DNA of 64,000 nucleotides from an uncultured Fretibacterium sp. (GTDB lineage Bacteria; Synergistota; Synergistia; Synergistales; Aminobacteriaceae): NCBI GenBank assembly GCA_946183145.1, contig CAMGZM010000008.1, positions 62,001 to 126,000 of the forward strand, read 5' to 3'. Shown piece by piece: positions 45,731 to 55,313 of this stretch (position 1 is its first letter; each line of letters starts with the position of its first letter). The notes under the pieces were generated by a model. It saw only the letters and a program-made list of their open reading frames with translations, ran no database searches and was not told where the DNA came from. The position numbers and the translations under genes were made by a program.

Positions 45731-47095
45731 TTACAGCATGTACAGCGAGATTCCATATATCGCCAAGACAGCAACGACTCCCTGAATCAATGTCGCCATT
45801 GTCTGAGCCTTGTACGCAGTGTTGAGATCCATATCGCTGAACTGAGTTACTACCCAGAAGTACGAGTCATTAGCGTGTGATACGACCATTGCGCCGCTTC
45901 CGATTGCGAGAGTCGCCAATACTCCGCCCATAGGTGAATCGAGTCCCAATGATGCGAGCATGGGCGCGATGATTTGCGCTGTCGTAACGATTGCTACGGT
46001 TGATGAGCCTTGAGCCGTCTTGAGTGCCGCCGCGATGATAAACGGAAGGAATATCCCGAAATTGTAGGACGCTAAAGCCTCGCCGATATATTTCCCGACA
46101 CCTGAAGCCGCGATTACAGCACCGAGTCCGCCTCCTGCCGCCGTAATCATGATGATATTTGCGCCGTCTTTGACTCCTGCGCCTATCCAGCCGTTTGTTA
46201 CTTCCTCAGTGAACGGTGCGAGGAAGAAGCACAATATTACGCCGATCGACAAAGCTATAACGGGGTTGCCCAAGAATGACGAGACAATGAAGAGCGTTGA
46301 CTCTTTTCCGCCGATTTTCGCGAGTGTTGAAGGGTAGCTGATGAATGAGCTGAACGCAATCAGGATTAACGGAATAAGAATCGGTGCGAATGATTTGAAC
46401 GCTGAAGGAAGAGTCCCATACTTTGCTTTAAGTTCCTCATATGAGCCGCCTTCCTCTGTGTTTGTGTCGAAAGGCACCGGGAGCTTCGGCCCTGCGATTA
46501 ATGCGTAAATATATCCGGCAATCACAGAAATTATTGACACACCGATTCCCCACATAATGACCATTCCCAAATCTGCGCCGAGTTCATTTGCTGCCGCGAT
46601 TGGGCCGGGCGTTGGAGGAACAAGAGTATGTGTCGCGTAAAGTCCTGTTGAAAGAGCGATTGCCATTGTCGACAAACTGACTTTGCTTCTGCGTGCTAAT
46701 GACTTGTTCAGCGACGAGAGAATTACGAATCCTGAGTCGCAAAATACCGGGATTGAGACAACCCAGCCGATGAGACTCATTGCGAGGGCAGGACGCTTTT
46801 CACCGACGACATGAAGAACTGAGTCGGCCATCGTGAAGGCAGCCCCGGACTTTTCGAGCATTGCGCCGATAATCGTGCCGAGAAGAATCACGATTCCTAT
46901 TCCCCGGCATGTTCCGCCGAATCCGTTGAGAATCGTATCGAGGACTTTAGCCGGTGCCATTCCGACAGCGAGTCCCATTGCGAGCGCGACTGCGAATAAC
47001 GCGACAAACGGGTGAAACTTCATCTTAGAGATCAGAAGCACCATTAAGATGATGGCAACAATGAGAATTACTACTAACATAGAACCCTGAACCAT
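45731..47095 (-). CDS. GntP-family gluconate/carboxylate permease
   Basis: 454 residues with about 12 TM helices. Typical pieces: KFHPFVALFAVALAMGLAVGM, ALSTGLYATHTLVPPTPGPIAAA, GGGLGAVIAASGVGKYI and VSHANDSYFWVVTQFSD. It imports gluconate-like hydroxyacids with protons. The last helices are near the stop. No kinase or dehydratase gene is adjacent, so the substrate is open. Confidence 0.9.
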   Translation of the reverse strand: MVQGSMLVVILIVAIILMVLLISKMKFHPFVALFAVALAMGLAVGMAPAKVLDTILNGFGGTCRGIGIVILLGTIIGAMLEKSGAAFTMADSVLHVVGEKRPALAMSLIGWVVSIPVFCDSGFVILSSLNKSLARRSKVSLSTMAIALSTGLYATHTLVPPTPGPIAAANELGADLGMVIMWGIGVSIISVIAGYIYALIAGPKLPVPFDTNTEEGGSYEELKAKYGTLPSAFKSFAPILIPLILIAFSSFISYPSTLAKIGGKESTLFIVSSFLGNPVIALSIGVILCFFLAPFTEEVTNGWIGAGVKDGANIIMITAAGGGLGAVIAASGVGKYIGEALASYNFGIFLPFIIAAALKTAQGSSTVAIVTTAQIIAPMLASLGLDSPMGGVLATLAIGSGAMVVSHANDSYFWVVTQFSDMDLNTAYKAQTMATLIQGVVAVLAIYGISLYML

Positions 47096-47188
47096 TGCGG
47101 GAAAATCCCCTTTCTGAAAGTTTTTTTGTGAATGGAAAATTTATCATGTAGAATTATACGCAATTTCTTGTGAAAGGTGATTAGCAAT

Positions 47189-47770
47189 TTGAACGAACGT
47201 ATGAAGATGACCGCCGGAGAATTATACAATCCGGCCGATGATGAGCTTTACACTCTGAGGACGAAAGCTCACAAGCTCTGCATGATGTACAACGCTCTTT
47301 ATGACACTGACGAGGAAGAACGCTCCAAGATTCTGCGCGAGCTTCTGCCGTACTCATCACATGACGCATATTTTCAGGGACAAATATTTTTCGATTACGG
47401 AATCAATATACACATCGGGAAAAATTTTTATGCGAATTTCGGCACAACAATTCTTGACATTTGCCCGGTAACAATCGGCGATAATGTCATGCTCGGAACG
47501 TATGTATCACTCGTAACTCCTATGCACCCGTTCAGATGGCAGGAACGGAACATTAAGACGGACGAAAACGGGAATATCTTTGCGCTTGAGTACGGGAAGC
47601 CCATAACGATTGGGAGTAACTGCTGGCTTGCCTCAAACGTAACAGTAATCGGAGGCGTAACAATCGGTGAAGGCTGTGTGATTGGCGCGGGAAGCATAGT
47701 AACGAGGGACATACCCGCCGGAGTTTTGGCCGCTGGGAATCCCTGCAGGGTCATAAAGGCAATAAAATGA
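47189..47770 (+). CDS. Maltose/galactoside-type sugar O-acetyltransferase
   Basis: 193 residues from TTG 47189 (AAAGGTG 9 nt upstream; it aligns with the family's MNERMKMTAGELYNPADDEL start). N-terminal Maa domain, then a left-handed beta helix of hexapeptide turns with the active-site His in ISLVTPMHPFRWQERN-like text (YVSLVTPMHPF), NCWLASNVTVIGGVTIGEGC and ASIVTRDIPAGVLAAGNP. It would acetylate sugars for the adjoining glycan locus, whose first gene it is. It overlaps the polymerase gene by 4 nt. Confidence 0.9.
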   Translation: MNERMKMTAGELYNPADDELYTLRTKAHKLCMMYNALYDTDEEERSKILRELLPYSSHDAYFQGQIFFDYGINIHIGKNFYANFGTTILDICPVTIGDNVMLGTYVSLVTPMHPFRWQERNIKTDENGNIFALEYGKPITIGSNCWLASNVTVIGGVTIGEGCVIGAGSIVTRDIPAGVLAAGNPCRVIKAIK

Positions 47771-48972
47771 CAAGATATCGCGTAAATATGAAGAACCTTC
47801 TGATATGCTTCATGATAAGCATAGCATTGGCTCATTTCATAGATAATATAATTCTTAATGTGAAAGTGAGTGCTAACGCGACAAGCTGCTCGGTGCTCTT
47901 TCATTATATTGACTGGCTGATCTTGGCGATGACAGCACTTCTCTACAAAAGGATAAAGATGAAATATATTTTTATCATGTTTGTAATAGTAGGCGGTGAT
48001 TTTCTGTCAGCCTATAACGGGATGAAGGTGTTTAATATGATGCCGTACCCGCGTTTGCACGTTGATCTTCTTGTTTCAGCGGCAATAATATGTTCATTGG
48101 GCGTTGACTGGTCATCATCACTGAACGAAGATGACGTATACAGCGTAATTAACGTGATGTTCCTTATTGGGATAACAGCATGTATATACGCCATGATTGC
48201 ACAGAATGATGTTCTGCGTCAGCTTTTACGTGGTGCCTATGCAGGATGGCATTATATTTCATTTTTCGGCCAGAGAAATAAATTTGCTGTGGTATGCTAC
48301 TTGGCTATAATTTGCGGTTTCTTCTTATGGCTGAAAAACGGCAGAATAATTTATCCGCTGGGAATTGCGCTGCTTTTTATCAGCATTGTATTCACAGACT
48401 CGCGAAATTCTTTCTTCTCCACAATACTATTTTTCGGCTTGTATTTTGCTTTCAGAAGCAGAATATCACCTGCAATAATGATAATCTTAGCTGTTCCAAT
48501 GCTGATTATTCTCGTTTCAGTCATCGGAGTAAATTTTAATGATATGTCAGAAGTCTTTCAACACAAGGGCGGACGAGAGCTCGAAGAGGAATCGCGTTTC
48601 CTTATGTGGACTTTAGGGCTGCTGAAAATATCGGAACATGGAGCTTGGCTACAAGGATTCGGCATACACTCATCAACTGCATTCCTTGAAAGGATCGAAA
48701 ACGTTGGCAGCTTTCATAATATTTATATGGATCAGCTCTTTAACAGCGGAATGATAGGACTGTCCGTACATATTTGGGCTATGGTATTAATATACAAAAA
48801 TATTTGCAGGCATCAGGATCTCTTATACAAAAACTTTATGAAAGCAGCGTTCTTGTCATTTGCTTTTTATTGTATGTTTGAAGCGGGGGCAATGATGTTC
48901 TCTACAAATTTTTTCTCGATCTTCACTAGTACTATTTTCGCTGTGCTGCCTCAGTATAAAAAGGAGAGTTGA
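47767..48972 (+). CDS. O-antigen polymerase/ligase-like (Wzy/WaaL) membrane protein
   Basis: 401 residues, about 11 TM helices, with the O-antigen-ligase-family loop ISFFGQRNKFAVVCYLA, IVFTDSRNSFFSTILF and a periplasmic loop with HKGGRELEEESRF (about 265-280). The predicted topology is Wzy-like. It polymerises or ligates surface polysaccharide units in the periplasm. Its stop is 4 nt before the GT52-like gene. Start ATG 47767 overlaps the acetyltransferase stop. Confidence 0.8.
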   Translation: MTRYRVNMKNLLICFMISIALAHFIDNIILNVKVSANATSCSVLFHYIDWLILAMTALLYKRIKMKYIFIMFVIVGGDFLSAYNGMKVFNMMPYPRLHVDLLVSAAIICSLGVDWSSSLNEDDVYSVINVMFLIGITACIYAMIAQNDVLRQLLRGAYAGWHYISFFGQRNKFAVVCYLAIICGFFLWLKNGRIIYPLGIALLFISIVFTDSRNSFFSTILFFGLYFAFRSRISPAIMIILAVPMLIILVSVIGVNFNDMSEVFQHKGGRELEEESRFLMWTLGLLKISEHGAWLQGFGIHSSTAFLERIENVGSFHNIYMDQLFNSGMIGLSVHIWAMVLIYKNICRHQDLLYKNFMKAAFLSFAFYCMFEAGAMMFSTNFFSIFTSTIFAVLPQYKKES

Positions 48973-48976
48973 TAAC

Positions 48977-50116
48977 TTGAAATCGCTATTCATATGCAAC
49001 ACGTACATGCAGGTCATAATAGCAGTCCAAGCAAAAATAAGGCTGTTTGCTGAAGATGATGTTGATATAGTTCTCTCAGATAGCAGCATCAACGCTGACA
49101 AAAAAGCAGAGGGGCTTCGCAAAACAGGATTATTCCGGCGGGTGAAGTATATCAAGACAAAAGCAGTCTCAAAATATTCAAGGTTCTCGAAAATATTTGG
49201 TGTTGTCAGCGCATTTTTCATGAAGAATAACATGTATTCCGATCTTTTTTGGGATGATTTGGATTATGACCGTATATTTTTCTACAATCCCGGTGTTGAT
49301 ACGTTTGCTGCGTTCGATAAAGCATTAAGATTATCAGGCAGAAAGAATCCCCCTGAACTCATACGCATTGAAGAAGGCATACTCACACCGCCTTGGCTTC
49401 CTTTGCTTGAATACGGGATTGGAACAGGCGAGCTTGACGGACGCTCAACAGTTTTTCACATTCTCTGCAAAATCACGGGGCGGCCTGATCTGGTCAGCAA
49501 TACGCGGAAATACATGTGCTTTTACCCTGAGCTTCTCGGAACATCACCGCTTATGAAAAATATGGAGCGCAAAGATTACCCGCATATACGTATTCCCTTC
49601 CTCACAAGCAACAAGGATTTTCTCGAAAAACTCAACACCGTTTTTGACTATGACCCGTCAGCAAATTCATTCCCGCAGAAATATATATACTTTGCAACTT
49701 CATCGGACATTGACGGAAATCCTGTAGGCGAGACGGAGCTTATCATAAAAATTTCTGAGCTTGTCGGAAAAGATAATCTCCTCGTGAAAGTTCACCCGCG
49801 CGACGGAAGGGACGTTTTTGAACGCGCAGGACTCACAGTCAGCAGAAACTCCGCGCTACCCTGGGAGGTCATACAGCTCAATTATGACTTCACGAAACAT
49901 GTATTTATCTCTCTGTCTTCAGGAAGCACGCTTAACATCACGGCCATGAAGAACGAAAATATCCCGGTGTTTATGCTTTTTCCTCTCGTTGCGGGAAAAG
50001 ATAAGCAAATCGACAGCTATTGTGTTAATATGAAAAAGACTCTTGAAGCTCTTCAGGCTTTGGGCGTTTGCAGGTCAGTGAAAATTACGGACAAGTTAGG
50101 AGATGTGATAATGTGA
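48977..50116 (+). CDS. GT52-like (sialyltransferase-type) glycosyltransferase
   Basis: 379 residues from TTG 48977 (AAGGAG 10 nt upstream). SLFICNTYMQVIIAVQAKI at the N-terminus and DNLLVKVHPRDGRDVFERAGL (about 275-295), a K-x-HPR motif with the nucleotide-binding His as in sialyltransferases of GT52/GT80. ISLSSGSTLNITAMK and PVFMLFPLV follow. Family members transfer sialic acid or related ulosonic acids from CMP-sugar. It overlaps the next gene by 4 nt. A NeuA-like cytidylyltransferase 3 kb downstream would make the donor. The assignment is by motif and context; similarity is distant. Confidence 0.65.
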   Translation: MKSLFICNTYMQVIIAVQAKIRLFAEDDVDIVLSDSSINADKKAEGLRKTGLFRRVKYIKTKAVSKYSRFSKIFGVVSAFFMKNNMYSDLFWDDLDYDRIFFYNPGVDTFAAFDKALRLSGRKNPPELIRIEEGILTPPWLPLLEYGIGTGELDGRSTVFHILCKITGRPDLVSNTRKYMCFYPELLGTSPLMKNMERKDYPHIRIPFLTSNKDFLEKLNTVFDYDPSANSFPQKYIYFATSSDIDGNPVGETELIIKISELVGKDNLLVKVHPRDGRDVFERAGLTVSRNSALPWEVIQLNYDFTKHVFISLSSGSTLNITAMKNENIPVFMLFPLVAGKDKQIDSYCVNMKKTLEALQALGVCRSVKITDKLGDVIM

Positions 50117-51464
50117 AAGGCACAATCAAGATTTCAGCACCATATGTTGAGCAGACCGACTCGGAAATTTTCGGCTCGGCTGTGAGATTGGCGGCGGACG
50201 TGGAAATGATTAACCCGAACACGGGAGTCAATGAGAAACGCCCGCTTTTCTTTGAGTTCGCGCGAAGGTACGAGGAATATTTATGCCCGGAGCGTTCCGA
50301 CGCTTTTGTGATGGGGCTTCTCTCAACGGCTATGGAGAATGACTGCAATATAGAGTTCGAGACTCCCATGACTGACCGCCTGTTTTACCAGATGAATGAC
50401 GACTACCTGCCTATGATGGCGAAATACAACGCTAATTTCCCGCTGTCTGACATAAGGCTATCAGGCCCGGTAACATCAGCAGAATTACTTACCCGGGGGG
50501 GGGGTATGGAGTTGCAACGGGCTGTTCCTGCGGTGTTGATTCGCTCTATACAGTCTACAAGAAAACACACTGCAGTGTTGACAGGTATAACCTGACGCAC
50601 CTTTTCTGCCATTCCTGCGGAACACTTGACTGCAACGAGGAAAGAATAAAGGCTCTGTACACAAGAATTTACAGGCGCGTTGAGAATCTCTCTGCGTATC
50701 TGGGGCTTGAAGCCTGCGGGTGCTGGACAAATATTCACACATTCTACAAGTTCCCGTACAAAATATTCTGCTACTTCTATACAACTACTGCGGCCGGATG
50801 CGTATTTGCCCTGCAAAAATTGTTCAGCGTTTACTACGAGAGTTCAAGTTACCCGCTCGAACAAATACACCTTGAGGCACTCCAGAATTACAGCGGGACT
50901 CTTGATGGCTCAATGCTGGATATTTACACGCTGCCTTGCATGAACACAGATACGCTCACATTCTATTCTGCCGGAACTGAAGCAACAAGAATCGAGAAGC
51001 AGGAAGCAATAGCAGATTATCCCGCGGCGCAGAAATTTCTCTCAGTATGCGGAATAGAGTATGACGGAGGAGAGATTGCAGAGAACAAATACAACTGTTC
51101 CCGCTGTGAAAAATGCGTCAGGACAATGACAAATTTCTACGCAATAAACAAGCTGGATAATTTTGCAGAAGTTTTTGACGTTCAGGACTACAAGGCAAAT
51201 TTCGCAAAGCGTCTCGGCCGATGGATGGGAATATGCAAGAAACATTACATTCATGATTTGATGCCCCGTCTCAGACAGAACAACATAAAAATTCCGTTCG
51301 GTGCGCGTGTATATGCATTGCTTTTTTGGAGGCCGTATAGCTTTCTCAAGAAGAAATTGAGAAACTCGCGCTTTGTGAGAAGGCTTTACTACAAGTTCAA
51401 TATTGACAGGAAGATTCACGGTTACAGAAGTTCAGTATCAGAAGCATACAAGGATTTGATGTAA
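50113..51464 (+). CDS. QueC-like PP-loop enzyme A, out of frame at a G10 tract
   Basis: GTG start at 50113, inside the end of the GT52-like gene and aligned with paralog B. N-terminal domain of about 130 residues (KGTIKISAPYVEQTDSEIF, RPLFFEFARRYEEYLCP) of unknown function. A run of ten G (50495-50504) puts the frame off, with a stop at 50593-50595. With 8 or 11 G the frame continues as YGVATGCSCGVDSLYTVY, a PP-loop (SxGxDS) of ATP-pyrophosphatases, and CSRCEKCVRTMTNFYA, like the QueC zinc cluster, through to KFNIDRKIHGYRSS. Full length would be about 450 residues. It may activate and modify a carboxylate on the glycan. Confidence 0.7.
50495..50504 (+). repeat. Homopolymeric G10 tract inside PP-loop gene A
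   Basis: Ten G after ACCC, preceding the PP-loop. The gene is in frame with 8 or 11 G and out of frame here. Confidence 0.9.
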
Positions 51465-51528
51465 CAGCTTCCCCCTTCAATTCATAAACTGGAGGAGGGA
51501 AGAAAAAACTCTTTCAGGAGATGAAAAC

Positions 51529-52879
51529 ATGAAGGGTACAATCAAAATTTCAGCACCATATGTACAGCAGACCGACTCGGAAATTTTCGGCCCGGCTGTG
51601 AGACTGGCGGCGGACGTGGAAATGATTAACCCCAACACGGGAATCAACGAAACACGCCCGCTTTTCTTTGAGTTCGAGCGAAGGTTTGAGGAGTACTTAT
51701 GCCCGGAAAGTTCAGACGCTTTTGTGATGGGACTTCTGTCAACCGCCCTCGAAAATGACTGCGCTATTGAGTTCACCGCGCCGATGTCAGAAACTCTCTT
51801 TTATCACCTCAGCGATGAATATATCCCGGCAATCACAAAGTACTACAGGAATTTCCCGATATACCCCGTCAAACTTACCGGCCCTGTATCTCCGCAAGAT
51901 TACTTACCCAGGGGGGGGCAAAGGAGTCGCTGTCGGCTGTTCGTGCGGAGTTGACTCGTTCTATACTCTATACGCAAAAATTCACGCAAGCATCGAACGG
52001 TTCAAAGTAACTCACCTCTTCATAAGCTCAAGCGGAACTGAAGACAATAACCCCGAAAGAATCAAAGCTACATACAGCAAAATGTTCAGCCGCACAAAGA
52101 GCCTCGCAAAATCTTTAAGCCTCGACTGTGTTGGCTGCTGGAGCAACATTTACACCTTCTATAAATTCCCCTATATGGCCTACAATTATTTATTTGCAAG
52201 CACATATGCCGCCTCGCCGTATGCCATTCAGAAATTAATCGGCGTTTATCATCACAATTCAGGATATGCCATCGAGGATATTGATGCCAGTAAAAACACA
52301 TACACACAATCCGGCTATGACGGTTCATTTATGGATCTCTTTGCGCTTCCGAGATTCTCAAGCGAAAACTTAACAACTTACGTAACAGGGTCTGACAAAT
52401 CAAGAGTCGAAAAGGAAGAAGCCTTTGCAGACTTTGAAGCGGCGCAGAAATTTCTTTCTGTCTGCGGAGAAGAATACGGCGGAAAAGATCTCGGCGAAAA
52501 ATTCAACTGCTCCGTGTGCAAGAAGTGCCTGCGTACAATGAGCGGGTTCTATGCGCTCGGAAAGCTGGATAATTTCCGGGAAGTCTTTGACGTTGACGGC
52601 TACAAGAAGTACCTCGGCAGGAGACTCGGAAAATGGTTCGCGTATGATCACGGCGGTTTTGTCAGGGACTTCAAGACGTATGCGAAAAGAAACGGCGTTA
52701 AGATTCCTTTCAGCGCGTATTTGTGGAAATGGTGCGTTTACAGTCCGTATCATTTTCTCGTAAGGCATCTGAGAAATTCTAAGTTTGTCAGGAAGCTATA
52801 CTACAAATTCAATATTGACATTCTCATTCACGGTTACAGGAATTCAGTTGCAGATAAATTTTTGAAGGAAGAAAAATAA
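51529..52879 (+). CDS. QueC-like PP-loop enzyme B, out of frame at a G8 tract
   Basis: ATG 51529. The domain order is that of gene A: N-terminal KGTIKISAPYVQQTDSEIF domain, then, in the other frame, GKGVAVGCSCGVDSFYTLY (PP-loop; first Gly replaced by Cys as in A), a middle domain with CVGCWSNIYTFYKFPYM, the zinc-like cluster NCSVCKKCLRTMSGFYALG and a C-terminal KFNIDILIHGYRNS. A run of eight G (51911-51918) makes the frame stop at 51952-51954; 7 or 10 G restore it to about 449 residues. The first 190 nt are about 90 percent identical to gene A; later parts are far more diverged. A ribosome-binding site AGGAG precedes the ATG. Confidence 0.72.
51911..51918 (+). repeat. Homopolymeric G8 tract inside PP-loop gene B
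   Basis: Eight G after ACCCA, at the same codon region as in gene A. The gene is in frame with 7 or 10 G and out of frame here. Confidence 0.88.
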
Positions 52880-52971
52880 AAGCAGTGTGTTAGAATGAGC
52901 CTTCAAGAGGAATACAATTCGCCGGAAAAACGATGCCGGGAAAATTTCATGTATTCTGAAATGGAGACGAA

Positions 52972-53657
52972 ATGACAACAACACTTTTCATGCCTATAAA
53001 GCTCAACAATCAGAGGATGCCGGGCAAAAACACAGCGCGTTTTGACGACGGCACGCCGCTTCTACAGGTAGCATTACGCACCGCATTATCGGCAAAATCA
53101 CTTACTGTGGGGGGGGGGGTATTGACCGCGTTGTCGTATATTGCAGCAGCGACGAGATAATACCCTTCCTTCCCGACGGTGTAGAGTTCATTAAACGCCC
53201 CGAATATCTTGACCTCCAGACAACAAAGTCAGGCGAGATAATCAGGGCGTTTCTTGATGAAGTTGTGTCTGACATCTACGTTATGTTTCACGCTACGTCG
53301 CCCTTCATCACAAGAGAACACCTCATAGAATGCATTGACGCTGTGAAGTCAGGCCGTTACTCTTCCGCATTCTGTGCAAAGAAGCTGCAAAATTTCATGT
53401 GGTACGACAACAAGCCACTGAATTTCACCCTCGACTCTGCCCCCAGGACTCAGGACATGAAGCCGTATTATTGCGAACTCTCAGCACCTTACGTTTTCAG
53501 GCGGGAAGTCTTCTACAAGTACGGAGGGAGGACAGGCGATAATCCGTATATCTGCGAGAGCACAGAGATTGAAGCTATTGATATTGATTTCCCGGAAGAT
53601 TTCGCACTCGCTAATGCCGTATACATGGCCATGCTCAGAGGGGAGATTAAATCCTGA
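52972..53657 (+). CDS. NeuA-like acylneuraminate cytidylyltransferase, out of frame at a G11 tract
   Basis: ATG 52972. Starts FMPIKLNNQRMPGKNTARFDDGTPLLQ, the CMP-NeuAc synthetase start (I-P-x-R/K-x-x-S-K-R-x-P-G-K-N). At 53109-53119 is a run of eleven G. As it stands translation stops at 53158-53160. With 9 or 12 G it continues IDRVVVYCSSDEIIPFL, IYVMFHATSPFITREHLIECID, and CELSAPYVFRREVFYKYGG, the NeuA body, to 53657. Product about 228 residues, making CMP-activated sugar acid. The stop codon overlaps the start of the aldolase gene (TGATGG). Confidence 0.85.
53109..53119 (+). repeat. Homopolymeric G11 tract inside the cytidylyltransferase gene
   Basis: Eleven G after ACTGT. The gene is in frame with 9 or 12 G and out of frame here. 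Confidence 0.9.
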
Positions 53658-55243
53658 TGGGAAGTATTCAGCTCCTTGACTGCACATTGAGGGACGGAGG
53701 ACACCTCACAGGCGGGAAATTCGGCGAAAATATTATCAGGTACGTACTTCAGAAACTTGTTGACGCGAAAATCGACATCATAGAAGCAGGCTTCCTCATG
53801 AATGAGCAGTATACTTCTGATTACGCAAGGTTCAAGAGTATTGCTGATGCAAGAAAAGTGCTTCCGGCGGATAAAGGATCGTCAAAAATTTCTCTCATGG
53901 CCGATTTTGTTGACCTTTCAGAAATTGAACCGTGCAACGGAACTGTTGACATTATACGGCTGTCATTCAAACATTTCCGTCTTGACTGGGCATTGAAAAC
54001 CGCTCGTATTCTCATCGACAAAGGCTATAAAGTCTTCATTAATCCCGTGAACTGCAATATATATTCAGATGAGCAATATATAGAAGTCCTGAAGAGAGTC
54101 AACGAAATTCACCCGTACGCATTTTCGATCGTTGATACTTTCGGGGCGTTAAGGATGAGGAGTCTTTCACGGTTCTATTACCTTGTGGACTCGAATCTTG
54201 ACAGCGATATTCACATCGGGCTTCACCTTCACGAAAATTTAGGGCTTGCGTACTCACTCGCGCAGCACTTCATAACAATCAACGAGGGAAAACGCGACAT
54301 AGTGATTGACGCTTCACTTCTCGGAATGGGACGCGCACCGGGGAATTTATGCATCGAGCAGATTATGGGACATTTGAATTATTATTACGGCGGGCAATAC
54401 AACACGGCAGCCGCATATGACGCTATAGACGACTGCATAGTGAATCTTAAGCGCAATACTCAATGGGGGTACGCGATACCTTACGCGCTTTCGGCAAAAT
54501 ATCAGCTTCACAGGACATACGCGGAGTTTCTCATGAACAAGTGGAGGCTTCATACGAGGGACATCGAGCAGATACTCTCAGAGATTCCCAAAGAAGAGTC
54601 GATTTTGTTCAACGAGGAATTTGTAGAAAGGCTTTACCGTGATTTTGTGTCAGTGAAGTATGATGACGCGGATAACCTGAAGAATTTTGCTGACGAACTG
54701 AGAGGAAAAAACGCGGTGATTGTTGCGCCGGGTTCATCACTTTCTGAGGCTGAAAACAGAGAGCGGGTCAAAAATTACGTTAAGGATAACAACGCTGTAG
54801 TGATTGCTGTGCATTTTATGCCGGATTTCGTGAGCTGCGATTACCTTTTCTACACGAATATAAAACGCTTCGAGATAAGCAGGGCGGGTGAATTTTTCCG
54901 AAAGCTAATCATTACGTCGAACATTCTGCGCTACAACCCGGACGAAAAATGCAGGTACGTTTTTGAATGGGCAAGGCTCGCGAATCATGACGGGATATAT
55001 TCAGACGACTCGACACTTATGCTTGTGAATCTTCTGAGATATTGCGGAGTGAAGGAGATTGCCGCGGCGGGTTTTGACGGCTTCACAGCACAGAGCAGCC
55101 CTTTTTACAGCGGCGACAGTGTTCACGCAAACGGCTTCAGCAGGGGAAATGATTTCGACAAAACGAGGGAGCTTACAGCGCGGGTAATAAGGGAAAAATA
55201 TTCGGGCGCAATAAAATTCCTCACACGATCAATTTACGAGTGA
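53657..55243 (+). CDS. HMGL-type aldolase fused to a DUF115-like domain
   Basis: 528 residues. Residues about 1-330 are a DRE-TIM (HMG-CoA lyase/oxovalerate aldolase-like) barrel: LLDCTLRDGGHLTGGKFGE at the start, DIIEAGFLM, IHIGLHLHENLGLAYSLAQ with the metal HxH, and DASLLGMGRAPGNLCIE. From about 355 the second domain begins KNAVIVAPGSSLSEAENRE, the shape of DUF115/Maf-like motility-factor glycosyltransferases (VGaGPSL). It has no phosphopantetheine or biotin domain. The barrel could form or split the C-C bond of an ulosonic-acid-like precursor; the DUF115-like part may transfer a nucleotide sugar. The gene is intact and in frame. Function unproven. Confidence 0.7.
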   Translation: MGSIQLLDCTLRDGGHLTGGKFGENIIRYVLQKLVDAKIDIIEAGFLMNEQYTSDYARFKSIADARKVLPADKGSSKISLMADFVDLSEIEPCNGTVDIIRLSFKHFRLDWALKTARILIDKGYKVFINPVNCNIYSDEQYIEVLKRVNEIHPYAFSIVDTFGALRMRSLSRFYYLVDSNLDSDIHIGLHLHENLGLAYSLAQHFITINEGKRDIVIDASLLGMGRAPGNLCIEQIMGHLNYYYGGQYNTAAAYDAIDDCIVNLKRNTQWGYAIPYALSAKYQLHRTYAEFLMNKWRLHTRDIEQILSEIPKEESILFNEEFVERLYRDFVSVKYDDADNLKNFADELRGKNAVIVAPGSSLSEAENRERVKNYVKDNNAVVIAVHFMPDFVSCDYLFYTNIKRFEISRAGEFFRKLIITSNILRYNPDEKCRYVFEWARLANHDGIYSDDSTLMLVNLLRYCGVKEIAAAGFDGFTAQSSPFYSGDSVHANGFSRGNDFDKTRELTARVIREKYSGAIKFLTRSIYE

Positions 55244-55251
55244 TAAAAAAT

Positions 55252-55280
55252 GACCTCCCTGTGAAATTTCGGGGAGGCCT
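55252..55280 (+). terminator. Terminator after the aldolase gene
   Basis: CCTCCC (55254-55259), loop, GGGGAGG (55271-55277). T run is weak. Between convergent genes. Confidence 0.5.
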
Positions 55281-55313
55281 GAATTTATTGATGTTCGGCA
55301 TGTATTCGCTGAA

